NCBI GenBank assembly: GCA_027021615.1
Contig: JALUTY010000030.1
Coordinates: 1-53,165 of the forward strand
Direction of reading: 5' to 3'
Origin: a bacterium
Lineage (GTDB): Bacteria; Desulfobacterota; Deferrisomatia; Deferrisomatales; Deferrisomataceae
DNA length: 53,165 nt
The translations under genes and the position numbers were made by a program. The notes below the pieces were generated by a model. The model made no database searches, was not told the origin of the DNA, and worked only from the letters and a program-made list of their open reading frames with translations. This document shows positions 1-8,424 of the stretch, in pieces; position 1 is the stretch's first letter; every line of letters begins with the position of its first letter.

Positions 1-62
1 ACCGAGGTGCGAGGCCGGATCAGGGTGTTTCCGGCGTCGAACGATACGGCCTGGATGTCCAT
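1..62 (-). CDS. HAD-superfamily hydrolase, N-terminal fragment (cut by window edge)
   Basis: Reading the minus strand from an ATG at 62 gives about 20 residues before the window ends. They contain AVSFDAGNTLIRP, which matches the first HAD motif: a nucleophile Asp in an FDAGNTL context, as in phosphatase-like HAD hydrolases. A GGAAG sequence lies about 10 bases upstream of the ATG. The gene is divergent from the CO dehydrogenase operon. Substrate cannot be inferred from the N-terminus alone. The call rests on this short but characteristic motif. Confidence 0.7.
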   Translation of the reverse strand, partial: MDIQAVSFDAGNTLIRPRTS

Positions 63-87
63 TCTCGCAACTTCCGCTGGGATGCTC

Positions 88-160
88 GGATAAACAGGCG
101 CTATCGCTCCTTGCTCGGAGGGGCAAGGGGCCTGCCTCCAGCCGCGCGCAAAGCCGGGCA
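88..160. repeat. Partial copy of the MITE-like element
   Basis: This stretch resembles the ends of the two longer elements at 25334-25560 and 27625-27855. It begins TAAACAGGCGC, as the 27625 copy does, and continues with GGGCAAGGGGCCTGCCTCC, as the inverted far ends of both copies do. Only one end is present, so it looks like a solo terminus or decayed copy. It sits in the divergent intergenic space between the HAD gene and the CO-oxidation operon. Confidence 0.5.
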
Positions 161-165
161 TGAGA

Positions 166-272
166 CCACCCCATGCCCCCTGAGCATTGGCGCGGTTCGA
201 GAGCCGCCCGGCCGCCCAGCGGGCCGAAATCCCCAGACCGGCGACCGATGACCGGAGACCGAAGTTCTGAAC
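166..272 (+). repeat. Interspersed repeat, copy 1 (GCGCGGTTCG core plus 7-bp repeats)
   Basis: The copy opens with CCATGCCCCCTGAGCATTGG, continues with GCGCGGTTCGAGAGCCGCCC, and then breaks into degenerate 7-bp units (for example CCGGCGA, CCGATGA, CCGGAGA). It ends in GAAGTTCT. Related copies lie at 2318-2434 and 52853-52970 with the same order of parts. I see no gene between 63 and 359 other than repeat material. The promoter for the operon starting at 360 must lie here, but I could not pick one. Confidence 0.65.
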
Positions 273-359
273 CTCGCCGCTGGGCCCCCTTGTGGCCCTG
301 GGGTTCTCTTGCTACGTTTCGCCTGTTTCCAGCCTAGCACGGCTCCAGGGGGAGGGACC

Positions 360-1682
360 ATGCGCTACGTGATCGTGGGGGCCTGCGCCGCCGGCCTGGC
401 TGCGGCCGAGGCTGTCTGCTCGGTGGACCCCTCGGCCGAAGTCACCCTGCTCACCGAGGAGCCCTATCCTCCCTACAGCCGTCCGTTGATCTCCTACGCC
501 CTGGCCAGGGAGATCCCCGTCACCCTTTACGACCTGCCGCCCCCATCGCCGGGCCAAGTGCGCGTCCGTACCTCGACCCGCGCGGCCGGCGTGGACCCCG
601 AAAGGAAAGAGGTGGTTCTGGAGGGGGGACATTCCCTCTCTTACGACCGGCTCTTGTTGGCCACGGGGGCCTCATCCCGCCCCCTTGACCTAGCTGGGGA
701 GGGCTCGACCAACGTGCTTGGGTTCCGCACCCGGAGCGACGCCGAGGTCCTCGATCGGGAGATCCGAGGGGGGGCCCGCACCGCGTTGGTGCTCGGGGGC
801 GGGCTCGTGGGGGTCAAGGCCGCCCACGCCCTGGCCACGCGGGGTCTGGACGTGACGTTGTGCATCGGGTCGGACGCCCCTTTGTCCCAGGTGGTCAACC
901 CCGAGGCAGGCCGGAAGGTGGCCGAGGCCCTGGAGGACGAAGGGGTGTCGGTCCGCACCGGGTACCGGCCCTCTGCCTTGGAGGGCGAGGGCGGCCGCGT
1001 CACAGCCGTGCGGTTCGACCCGCCCGGCGAGACCCTGCGGTGCGACCTCGTGGTCCGGGGCAAGGGGGTGCGACCCCGTACCGAGTTGGCCGAGGTCCTC
1101 GGGTTCGGGGACCGTGACGGGATCCCGGTGGACGCCCGGCTCCGCACCCCCGCTCCCGACATCTGGGCTGCGGGGGACGTTGCCCGCACCTTCGACGTGG
1201 CATGGCAGGCCCCCCGGGTGAACGCAATCTGGCCGGCGGCCGTGGAGCAGGGGGCCCTGGCCGGCCGAAACATGGCCGGCAGCCACGAGACGTACCCCGG
1301 CAGTCTGGCCATGAACTCGGTCAAGGTGGGACATCTCCACCTCGTCAGCGCGGGCATCACGCGGCCGCCGGACGGCCCCTATGAGGTACGGGATGTCTGG
1401 GACCCGACCGCCGGTTACCGCCGGGTGGTTTTACGGGACGACGTGCTGGTGGGCGCGGTGGTGGTCGGCACCGACGGCCGCCCGGGGCCGGACCGGACCG
1501 GTCTGCTGATCGCGGCCATCCGGCGGGGAGCACGGATCGGGGACCTGCCTTTCGACCCCCTGGCAGACCGGATCTCGTGGAGCGGGTTTGCGTTCGGCCG
1601 AGAGGCGGTGACCGGGGGGCGGCGGGGACCGGCCGCCACACTGCCGACAGGCGATCCCGTAGGCAAGGAGGTGTTCCGATGA
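360..1682 (+). CDS. FAD-dependent pyridine nucleotide-disulfide oxidoreductase (CO-oxidation operon flavoprotein)
   Basis: A 440-residue flavoprotein of the NADH:rubredoxin/nitrite-reductase-like oxidoreductase group. It begins MRYVIVGACAAGLAAAEAV, an N-terminal FAD-binding fold with a slightly unusual GACAAG loop. A second dinucleotide fold at about residues 140-150 reads ALVLGGGLVGVKAA and should bind NAD(P)H. The FAD-contacting IWAAGDVA motif lies near residue 265. The ATG at 360 follows GGGGGAGGG and is preferred to the upstream in-frame codon at 309. The stop overlaps the ferredoxin start (ATGA), so the two are translationally coupled. In other anaerobes, flavoproteins of this kind beside CooF and CooS are thought to pass CO-derived electrons to NAD(P). 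That role is inferred from context. Confidence 0.85.
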   Translation: MRYVIVGACAAGLAAAEAVCSVDPSAEVTLLTEEPYPPYSRPLISYALAREIPVTLYDLPPPSPGQVRVRTSTRAAGVDPERKEVVLEGGHSLSYDRLLLATGASSRPLDLAGEGSTNVLGFRTRSDAEVLDREIRGGARTALVLGGGLVGVKAAHALATRGLDVTLCIGSDAPLSQVVNPEAGRKVAEALEDEGVSVRTGYRPSALEGEGGRVTAVRFDPPGETLRCDLVVRGKGVRPRTELAEVLGFGDRDGIPVDARLRTPAPDIWAAGDVARTFDVAWQAPRVNAIWPAAVEQGALAGRNMAGSHETYPGSLAMNSVKVGHLHLVSAGITRPPDGPYEVRDVWDPTAGYRRVVLRDDVLVGAVVVGTDGRPGPDRTGLLIAAIRRGARIGDLPFDPLADRISWSGFAFGREAVTGGRRGPAATLPTGDPVGKEVFR

Positions 1683-2293
1683 AGACCGTGATGGTGCATC
1701 CGCAGCGGTGCGTGGGGTGCATGCAGTGCCAGAGCGCCTGCGCCGTGGCCCACTCCCACACCCAGACCCTGTACGGGGCCGTGTTCGAGGAGCCCCGGCC
1801 GGCGCCCCGGATCCACGTGGGTCCGGGACCCGGGAACCTGGCGTTCCCCAACAAGTGCCGGCACTGCGACCCGGCGCCGTGCATGCAGGCCTGCATGCCG
1901 GCGGCGCTTTGGAGGGACATCCCCACCGGCGCGGTGCTCGTGGATCCCTCGCGGTGCATCAACTGCGGCATGTGCGCCATGGCGTGTCCGTTCGGCGTGA
2001 TCCGGTACCGGGCCGATGCCCGCACCCCGGGCCGCACCGTGGCGGTGAAGTGCGACAACTGCGTGGAGCGCCAGAAGGAAGGCCGGGTCCCGGCCTGCGT
2101 CGAGACCTGCCTGGTGGGGGCGCTGGAGTTCGGGGACCCCAACGAGATCCTGCGGGACGAGTCGCGCCGGCTGGCCCGGGAGGTCAGTCTGGGCATCCGC
2201 CAGGCCCCGGCCGCGATCCCGCAGCGGCCGGAGGCCGTCGAACTGTGGCGGGCAATGGGAGACGCTGCCGAAGCCTTGGGCCCAGGGGGCTGA
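1679..2293 (+). CDS. cooF: CooF-like four-cluster ferredoxin
   Basis: A 204-residue 4Fe-4S protein of the DmsB/CooF type. Four cysteine groups are visible: CVGCMQCQSAC near residue 11, CRHCDPAPCMQAC near 61, CINCGMCAMAC near 92 and CDNCVERQ plus CVETC near 122-140. This fits four cubane clusters. It should carry electrons from CooS to the flavoprotein encoded immediately upstream, with which it overlaps by four bases. The ATG at 1679 is chosen because it lies behind AAGGAGG. No twin-arginine signal is present, so it is probably cytoplasmic, unlike many DmsB-family partners. The specific CooF name rests on the neighbouring cooS gene. Confidence 0.85.
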   Translation: MKTVMVHPQRCVGCMQCQSACAVAHSHTQTLYGAVFEEPRPAPRIHVGPGPGNLAFPNKCRHCDPAPCMQACMPAALWRDIPTGAVLVDPSRCINCGMCAMACPFGVIRYRADARTPGRTVAVKCDNCVERQKEGRVPACVETCLVGALEFGDPNEILRDESRRLAREVSLGIRQAPAAIPQRPEAVELWRAMGDAAEALGPGG

Positions 2294-2317
2294 TCCCCCC
2301 TTCGCCGGGCTCTCCAC

Positions 2318-2434
2318 CAGCCCCGTGCCCTCGAGCTTTGGCGCGGTTCGGGAGCCGCCCGGCCGCCTAGCAGCCCAGCGGGCCAAAGGCCAGAAAAGGT
2401 TTCGAGCCTCCCAGCATCCTAGCTTTCTAGCCGT
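2318..2434 (+). repeat. Interspersed repeat, copy 2, between cooF and cooS
   Basis: CCCGTGCCCTCGAGCTTTGG is followed by GCGCGGTTCGGGAGCCGCCC, close to copy 1 at 166-272. It then becomes a run of 7-bp units, including GGCCGCC, TAGCAGC, CCAGCGG and later AGCCTCC, CAGCATC, CTAGCTT, TCTAGCC. The element fills nearly all of the 155-bp cooF-cooS gap and ends about a dozen bases before the cooS ribosome binding site. It could separate or modulate expression of the two genes. Confidence 0.65.
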
Positions 2435-2448
2435 AAGGAGGTCGCACC

Positions 2449-4329
2449 ATGGCCGTGAAGATTGAGGAAGCCCGAGAACTCTCCGTGACCCAGGACGCAC
2501 CGGGCCTGATCGACAAAGCCCGGACCGACGGGGTCACCACCGTTTGGGACCGCCACGAGGCCCAGAAACCCCGGTGCGGCTACTGCGACCTGGGCCTGTC
2601 GTGCCGCATCTGCGCCATGGGCCCGTGCCGGATCGACCCCTTCGGCGAGGGCCCCCAGCAGGGGGTGTGCGGCGCGGATGCCGACATTATGGTGGCGCGA
2701 AACCTGGGCCGGATGATCGCGGCCGGGTCCGCAAGCCACTCGGACCACGGCCGGGACCTGGTGGAGACCCTGCTGGCCGTGGGAGAGGGCAGGGCCCCAG
2801 GCTACACCACCGCCGACGAGGGGAAGCTCCGGGCGCTCGCGGCCGAGTTCGGCATCGATACCGAGGGAAAGTCCTCTCAAGCCCTGGCCGGGGAGCTGGC
2901 CGACGCCATGCTCGAGGAGTTCGGCATGAGGAAAGGCCGGCTCCAGTTCGTGGACCGAATGCCTCCTGCCCGGATCGCCGTATGGGAGAAGCTCGGCATC
3001 CTGCCCCGCGGCATCGACCGCGAGGTGACCGAGATGATGCACCGCACCCACATGGGGGTGGATAACGACTACGTAAACATCCTGCTCCACGGCTTCCGAA
3101 CGGCCCTGGCAGACGGGCTAGGGGGGTCCATGATCGGAACGGAGCTCTCCGACGTCCTGTTCGGGGTTCCCCAGCCCGCCACCTCCCAGGTGAACCTGGG
3201 GGTGATCCGGCCCGACCAGGTAAACATCCTCCTTCATGGCCACAACCCGGTGGTGTCCGAGATGGTGGCCCGTGCGGTGGAGGACCCGGAGCTCGTTCAG
3301 AGGGCCCGGGACGTAGGCGCAGAGGGCATCGGCCTGGTGGGCCTGTGCTGCACCGGCAACGAGCTGCTGATGCGCCGGGGCATCCCCATGGCAGGGAACC
3401 ATCTCATGACCGAGCTGGTGCTGGTGACCGGGGCGGTGGACATGATGATCGTGGACTACCAGTGCATCATGCCTGCCCTGCCCCAGATCGCGGGGTGCTA
3501 CCACACCAAGTTTGTGTCCACGAGCCCCAAGGCCAGGTTCCCGGGCGCCGAGCACCGGGAGTTCACCCCGGAGAACGCCGAGGCCCTGGCCCGGGAGGTG
3601 GTGCGCGAGGCGGTGGACAACTACCGCAATCGCAGACCCGGCGCGGTGGCCGTGCCCTCGAAACCGGTGGCCCAGATGACGGGGTTCAGCGTGGAGGCCG
3701 TTCTGACCGCCCTGGGGGGCACCCCCCAGCCTCTCATCGACGCGATCACCGGGGGCAGGATACGGGGTGCGGTTGGGGTGGTGGGGTGCAACAACCCCAA
3801 GGTGAAGCACGACCGCGGCCACGTGGAGCTCACCCGCCGCCTGATCGAGCACGACGTGCTCGTGCTGGACACCGGGTGCGCAGCCGTGGCCAACGCCAAG
3901 GCAGGGTTCAAGGTGCCCGAGGCCGCCGACCTGGCCGGCCCGGGGCTCCGCGAGGTGTGCCGGAGCCTCGGCATCCCGCCGGTGCTCCACGTGGGCTCGT
4001 GCGTGGACAACACCCGCATCCTGCACCTGGCCGGGGCCCTGGCGAACGCCCTGGACGTGGACACGGCCCAGCTGCCCTTGGCTGGCGCGGCTCCGGAATG
4101 GTACTCGGAGAAGGCCGTGGCCATCGCCTTCTACGTGGTGGCTGCGGGCATCACTACCTTTCTGGGCGTGGTGCCGCCGATTCTGGGCTCGCCCAACATT
4201 GTCAAGCTGGCCACCCAGGGGCTCGACGAGGTGATCGGCGCCCGGTTCGTGGTGGAGCCCGACCCGGCCAGGTGCTCGGACGCCATCGTGGCACACATCG
4301 ACGGCAAGCGAAAGGCCTTAGGGCTCTGA
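2449..4329 (+). CDS. cooS: Anaerobic Ni-Fe carbon monoxide dehydrogenase catalytic subunit
   Basis: 626 residues, the usual size for monofunctional CooS. It oxidises CO to CO2 at a Ni-Fe-S centre. The N-terminal cysteines at about 43-68 (CGYCDLGLSCRICAMGPC) supply the D and B clusters. C-cluster ligands are all visible: His in LLHGHNPV near 263, Cys in GLCCTGNE near 298, DYQCIMP near 338, VVGCNNP near 446, DTGCAA near 476 and GSCVDN near 517. The start follows AAGGAGG. It is third in the operon after the flavoprotein and CooF. No cooC, cooT or cooJ nickel-insertion gene is seen downstream, and no ECH hydrogenase or acetyl-CoA synthase genes are nearby, so the electron sink is probably the flavoprotein. 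Confidence 0.96.
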   Translation: MAVKIEEARELSVTQDAPGLIDKARTDGVTTVWDRHEAQKPRCGYCDLGLSCRICAMGPCRIDPFGEGPQQGVCGADADIMVARNLGRMIAAGSASHSDHGRDLVETLLAVGEGRAPGYTTADEGKLRALAAEFGIDTEGKSSQALAGELADAMLEEFGMRKGRLQFVDRMPPARIAVWEKLGILPRGIDREVTEMMHRTHMGVDNDYVNILLHGFRTALADGLGGSMIGTELSDVLFGVPQPATSQVNLGVIRPDQVNILLHGHNPVVSEMVARAVEDPELVQRARDVGAEGIGLVGLCCTGNELLMRRGIPMAGNHLMTELVLVTGAVDMMIVDYQCIMPALPQIAGCYHTKFVSTSPKARFPGAEHREFTPENAEALAREVVREAVDNYRNRRPGAVAVPSKPVAQMTGFSVEAVLTALGGTPQPLIDAITGGRIRGAVGVVGCNNPKVKHDRGHVELTRRLIEHDVLVLDTGCAAVANAKAGFKVPEAADLAGPGLREVCRSLGIPPVLHVGSCVDNTRILHLAGALANALDVDTAQLPLAGAAPEWYSEKAVAIAFYVVAAGITTFLGVVPPILGSPNIVKLATQGLDEVIGARFVVEPDPARCSDAIVAHIDGKRKALGL

Positions 4330-4400
4330 CCCCGGCCCCCCGCCGGAGGGCTCGCCCCCGGAGCGTTCCCGTGCTCCCCGCCTCCTACTACCCCGGCGTC

Positions 4401-4429
4401 TTGACACCTCGGCCGGGCCCACCTACCGT
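4401..4429 (+). promoter_or_regulatory. Candidate sigma-70 promoter
   Basis: TTGACA at 4401-4406, a 17-base spacer and TACCGT at 4424-4429. The TTGACAC start resembles other promoters in this window (36238, 40274, 49671). It would give a leader of about 400 bases to ribF, running through the repeat element. Confidence 0.4.
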
Positions 4430-4695
4430 TACCGTTCTCCCGGCGATCTCGCCCCGGCGGGCGGCCGCCCAACGGCTCAACCGCTCAACAGATCGAAGAC
4501 GCAAAGTTACTGAAAAAGCATCTCAGGCCCCTGGGGGGACCTACAACGGGAAGGGTGACTTTCCCTGATCTGGGGAACTCCGTTGTGGGGCATGGGTTTC
4601 AGGAACAGGGAAGGAACGACAGGCTTGATCCGGCGTCCGACGGCGTGCGGTCACAACCTGCCCACTGAAATCTGTCTTCTGCCCCCTGATTCGCA

Positions 4696-4824
4696 GACCC
4701 CATGCCCCCGGGAGTGTAAGGTGACACCAAAGAGGCGTGATCACGCTTGGAATACTCGGAGATCACGGAGGATTTTAAGCCTTCTAGCCTCCTAGCCTTC
4801 CAGCCTTCTAGCGGAAGTGACTGG
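4696..4824 (+). repeat. Interspersed repeat with conserved hairpin, copy A
   Basis: This copy and 48849-48960 share GACC/CATGCCCCC, AGGTGAC-CCAAAGAGGCGTG, GCTTGGAA, a GATTTT-AAGC block, several CTAGCCT heptamers and the tail CTAGCGGAAGT. The centre CCAAAGAGGCGTGATCACGC (4727-4746), closed by TTGG, folds as a hairpin. The ribF start codon is 18 bases beyond the tail. Confidence 0.75.
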
Positions 4825-4842
4825 AAACCGACAGGAACGCGG

Positions 4843-5793
4843 ATGCGCGTGATCGAACACAACCAACTGACCCCCGGCACGGTGGCCGGGTCCGTGATCA
4901 CCGTGGGAAACTTTGACGGGGTTCACCGGGGGCACGAGGCCCTGATCCGCCGGGTGGTGCGCCGGGCCCGGGAGCTGGGGGTCGAGGCCGTGGTGTATAC
5001 GTTTCATCCCCACCCTCTGCGGGTCTTGAACCCGGCCTACTGCCCGCCGCTACTCACCTCGTTCGAGGAGAGGCTGGCGCGGATCGGGGAGCTGGGGGTG
5101 GACCTGCTCGTGTGGGCCCGGTTCGACCGGGAGTATGCGGCGCAGGAGCCCCGGGAGTTCGTGACCCGAACCCTGGTGAGAGCCCTGGCGGTCAAGGAGA
5201 TCTGGGTCGGGCCGGACTTTGGGTTCGGCCGGGAGCGTCGGGGCTCGATCGGGCTGCTCCGGAAGGTGGGGAGCCAGGTGGGGTTCTGGGTCGAGGTCCT
5301 CCCCGAATGCCGTCTAGACGGGGAGGTGGTAAGCTCCACCCGGATCCGCCGGGCCGTAACCGAGGCCGACTTCGAGACGGCGGCTCGGCTCCTGGGACGG
5401 CCGTTCTCCGTTCACGGACCGGTGATTCACGGGGCCGCCCGGGGCCGACGGCTGGGCTTCCCTACCGCCAACGTGCTTCCGAGGGAGGAGTGCCTTCCAC
5501 CGCCCGGAGTGTACGCGGCGTGGGCCCAAGCCCCGCAAGGAGTGTTCCCGGCCGCCGTGAACATCGGGCCCAACCCCACCTTCGGCGCATCGAGCAGTGG
5601 GATGGAGGCGTACCTGCTCGACTTCCGGGGCGACCTGTATGGGGCCGAACTCCGGCTGCAGCCCGTGGCTCGGATTCGCGGGGAGATCGCGTTCCGGAGC
5701 GCAGACGACTTGGTGGAGCATATCCGATCCGACGTCAGGGAGGTACGTCGCGTGCTGGGGCTGACCCCGGAGGCGGTCCACGCCGCGCCATGA
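4843..5793 (+). CDS. ribF: Bifunctional riboflavin kinase / FAD synthetase
   Basis: 316 residues, normal for RibF. The N-terminal FAD synthetase (nucleotidyltransferase) half shows GNFDGVHRGH near residue 21 and a SSTRIRR block near 165. The C-terminal riboflavin kinase half starts near 185 and shows GRRLGFPTANV near 201 and NIGPNPTF near 244. The enzyme makes FMN and FAD from riboflavin and ATP in the cytoplasm. The ATG at 4843 is chosen because homology begins there; upstream in-frame codons would translate repeat sequence. The stop overlaps the aroE start. Confidence 0.95.
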   Translation: MRVIEHNQLTPGTVAGSVITVGNFDGVHRGHEALIRRVVRRARELGVEAVVYTFHPHPLRVLNPAYCPPLLTSFEERLARIGELGVDLLVWARFDREYAAQEPREFVTRTLVRALAVKEIWVGPDFGFGRERRGSIGLLRKVGSQVGFWVEVLPECRLDGEVVSSTRIRRAVTEADFETAARLLGRPFSVHGPVIHGAARGRRLGFPTANVLPREECLPPPGVYAAWAQAPQGVFPAAVNIGPNPTFGASSSGMEAYLLDFRGDLYGAELRLQPVARIRGEIAFRSADDLVEHIRSDVREVRRVLGLTPEAVHAAP

Positions 5794-6662
5794 CCCCCAC
5801 CTTCTCCCCTCGCACCCTCCTGTTCGGCCTGTTGGGCCACCCCGTGGGCCACAGCCTCTCCCCCTCCATGCACAACGCGGCGTTCGCGGCCCTGGGAATC
5901 GACGCGGTGTACCTGGCGTTTGACGTGGAGCCCGGCCAGCTCGCCGAGGCTTTGGCCGGGTCCTGGGCCCTGGGTGTCGCGGGCTGGAACGTCACCGTCC
6001 CCCTCAAGGAGGCGGTTTTGGCCCTGGCGGCCGAGGTCGATCCCCAAGCCGAGCTCGTGGGTGCGGCCAACACATTGGTACGGATCCAAGCCGGCTGGCA
6101 GGCCCACAACACGGACGTGGCCGGGTTCGCCCGGGCCCTGGCCGAAGACCTGGGGTTCCGCCCCCCCGGCCGGAGGTGCTGGATCTGGGGGGCCGGGGGG
6201 GCGGCCCGCGCCGCCGTGGTGGCGCTCGCCTCGGGGGGGGCTCAAGAAATCCTGGTGACGAACCGAAACGCTACCCGTGCCCGCCGGTTGGTCCGCGAGC
6301 TCGGTCCCCGGCTCATCCCCGCCCGGGTGGCGGCGGTCGACCTCGCAGCGTTCGCGCCTCGGCCGGGCGATCTGGTGGTGGGCGCCACGCCGGCAGGTCT
6401 GTCGGACGACGCTTCCTGGCCCTGGGATCTGGGCTCCTGCCGGGACCTCTTCGTCTACGACATGGCGTATCGGAGGGGCGCAGAGACCCCCCTGGTCGAC
6501 CAGGCCCGGGCCCTGGGGCACCGGGCCGCCTCCGGCCGCTCGATGCTGCTCCACCAGGGTGCCGAGGCGTTTCGGCTCTGGACCGGCCGGAGCCCCCCGG
6601 TGGATGCAATGGCCCGGGCGATGGGACCGCTGGCACACCCTCCCGGCGGAACCGCCAGGTAG
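5790..6662 (+). CDS. aroE: Shikimate 5-dehydrogenase
   Basis: 290 residues. It reduces 3-dehydroshikimate to shikimate with NADPH in aromatic amino acid synthesis. The substrate-binding motif HSLSPSMHNAAF is near residue 18, the catalytic Lys in NVTVPLKEAV near 72, and the Asn and Asp in ANTL and NTDVAGF near 92-112. The NADP fold reads WGAGGAARA near 132. The C-terminus has the usual LLHQGAEAFRLWTG. The start overlaps the ribF stop (ATGA), implying one operon. A 48-base gap separates it from pilB, which may share the transcript. Confidence 0.95.
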   Translation: MTPTFSPRTLLFGLLGHPVGHSLSPSMHNAAFAALGIDAVYLAFDVEPGQLAEALAGSWALGVAGWNVTVPLKEAVLALAAEVDPQAELVGAANTLVRIQAGWQAHNTDVAGFARALAEDLGFRPPGRRCWIWGAGGAARAAVVALASGGAQEILVTNRNATRARRLVRELGPRLIPARVAAVDLAAFAPRPGDLVVGATPAGLSDDASWPWDLGSCRDLFVYDMAYRRGAETPLVDQARALGHRAASGRSMLLHQGAEAFRLWTGRSPPVDAMARAMGPLAHPPGGTAR

Positions 6663-6710
6663 CTCCGCGCCTGTGCTCGTACACCCGTGACCCTCTGGGG
6701 AGATCCCCCC

Positions 6711-8405
6711 ATGTCCAAGCGACTCGGCGAACTCCTGATCCGGGAAAATATCCTGACCCCCGCGGACCTGGAACGGGCCAGGGAAGACCAGCGCCGCAAC
6801 GGCGGTCGGTTGGGCGAGGCGCTGGTGCGCCTAGGGTTGGTGGACGAGCAGGATCTGGTGCGCACCCTCTCCAAGCAGTACGGGGTCCCCACGGTCGACC
6901 TGGCGAACTTCGAGATCGACCCCGAGGTCACCAAGCTGGTGCCCGAGGATCTGGTCCAAAAGTACCGGATCATTCCCATCAACCGGGTCGGCTCCACCCT
7001 GATCGTGGCCGTCGACGACCCCTCCAACATGTTTGCTTTGGACGACATCAAGTTCCTCACCGGCTACAACGTGGAGATGGTGCTGGCGGCGCCGTCGGCC
7101 ATCAAGGAGGCGATCGACCGGTACTACGACTCGTCGGCCACTCTTCTGGACGTGATGGGCAACTTCGACCTGGACGAGCTTGAGCTCGTCCAGGACGAAG
7201 AGGACGTGGACGTGGCCGACCTGGAGAGGGCGGTCGAGGACGCCCCCGTCGTCAAGCTGGTGAACCTGATCCTGTCCGACGCCATAAAGAAGGGCGCGAG
7301 CGACATCCACATCGAGCCCTACGAGAAGTCGTTCCGGGTGCGGTACCGTATCGACGGCGTGCTCTACGAGCAGATGCGCCCGCCCATGAAGCTCAAGAAC
7401 GCGATCACCAGCCGCGTCAAGATCATGGCCAACCTGGACATCGCCGAACGTCGGCTCCCCCAGGACGGCCGCATCAAGCTGAAGATCTCCAAGAACAAGG
7501 ACATGGACTTCCGGGTGTCGGTGCTTCCGACCCTGTTCGGCGAAAAGATCGTGATGCGGCTCTTGGACAAATCGAACCTCCAGCTCGACATGACCAAGCT
7601 GGGGTTCGAGGAGGGCGCCCTCAAGGACTTCAAAGAGGCGATTCACAAACCCTACGGCATGGTGCTGGTGACCGGCCCAACCGGGTCGGGAAAGACCACT
7701 ACCCTGTACTCGGCCCTCTCGGAGCTCAACACCCCCGAGACGAACATCTCCACGGCAGAGGATCCGGTGGAGTTCAACCTGCCGGGCATCAACCAGGTCC
7801 AGATCCACGATGAGATCGGCCTCAACTTCGCGGCCGCCCTGCGTAGCTTCCTGCGACAGGACCCCGACATTATCATGGTGGGGGAGATCCGGGACTTCGA
7901 GACCGCCGAGATCGCGATCAAGGCCGCCCTCACGGGGCACATGGTGCTCTCCACCCTGCACACCAATGATGCCCCGAGCACCGTGAACCGGCTCTTGAAC
8001 ATGGGCGTGGAGCCGTTCCTGGTGGCCTCGGCCACCAACCTGATCGTGGCCCAGCGGCTGGCTCGCCGGATCTGCCCCAACTGCAAGGAGGCCGTGGAGG
8101 TGCCGGCCCAGGCCTTGCTGGACATCGGAGTGCCTTCGGACCGGATCGGCGCGTTCACCTGTTACCGGGGTACCGGGTGCGCCAACTGCGCGGACACCGG
8201 GTTCAAGGGCCGGGTGGCCCTGTACGAGGTGATGGTGATCACCGACGGGATCAAGGAGCTCATCCTGAACGGGGCCAGCGCTCTGGAGCTCAAGCAGGAA
8301 GCGATACGCGGGGGTATGAAGACCCTGAGAATGAGCGGGATCACCAAACTCATGGAAGGCATGACCACCTTGGAAGAGGTGGTCCGGGTGACCGTGAAGG
8401 ACTGA
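6711..8405 (+). CDS. pilB: Type IV pilus extension ATPase PilB
   Basis: 564 residues. It powers pilus assembly from the inner face of the cytoplasmic membrane. The N-terminal MshEN/GspE domain (LGELLI...ILTPADLERA) spans about residues 1-150. The ATPase core has Walker A GPTGSGKTTT near 322, a Walker B region DPDIIMVGEIRD near 383 and the His box GHMVLSTLHTND near 410. A tetracysteine zinc site (CPNC near 454 and CANC near 490) is typical of PilB/GspE and absent from PilT. It starts the pilB-T-C-S-R cluster. Confidence 0.97.
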   Translation: MSKRLGELLIRENILTPADLERAREDQRRNGGRLGEALVRLGLVDEQDLVRTLSKQYGVPTVDLANFEIDPEVTKLVPEDLVQKYRIIPINRVGSTLIVAVDDPSNMFALDDIKFLTGYNVEMVLAAPSAIKEAIDRYYDSSATLLDVMGNFDLDELELVQDEEDVDVADLERAVEDAPVVKLVNLILSDAIKKGASDIHIEPYEKSFRVRYRIDGVLYEQMRPPMKLKNAITSRVKIMANLDIAERRLPQDGRIKLKISKNKDMDFRVSVLPTLFGEKIVMRLLDKSNLQLDMTKLGFEEGALKDFKEAIHKPYGMVLVTGPTGSGKTTTLYSALSELNTPETNISTAEDPVEFNLPGINQVQIHDEIGLNFAAALRSFLRQDPDIIMVGEIRDFETAEIAIKAALTGHMVLSTLHTNDAPSTVNRLLNMGVEPFLVASATNLIVAQRLARRICPNCKEAVEVPAQALLDIGVPSDRIGAFTCYRGTGCANCADTGFKGRVALYEVMVITDGIKELILNGASALELKQEAIRGGMKTLRMSGITKLMEGMTTLEEVVRVTVKD

Positions 8406-8424
8406 CGAGCTCGAGGACGACACC

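Larger units (their letters stand above)
4330..4842. other. Long intergenic region between cooS and ribF
   Basis: 513 bases without a convincing gene. It holds a possible promoter (4401-4429), 7-bp units of the GCTCAAC type around 4468-4490, and an inverted repeat ACAACGG at 4543-4549 with CCGTTGT at 4580-4586. It also contains the repeat element at 4696-4824. I looked for an FMN riboswitch, since ribF follows, and did not find its conserved core. Confidence 0.6.

Noticed and set aside
4330-4842. FMN riboswitch ahead of ribF
   Set aside because: GGGAAGGGTGACTTTCCC superficially resembles one arm, but the other conserved RFN segments are absent.
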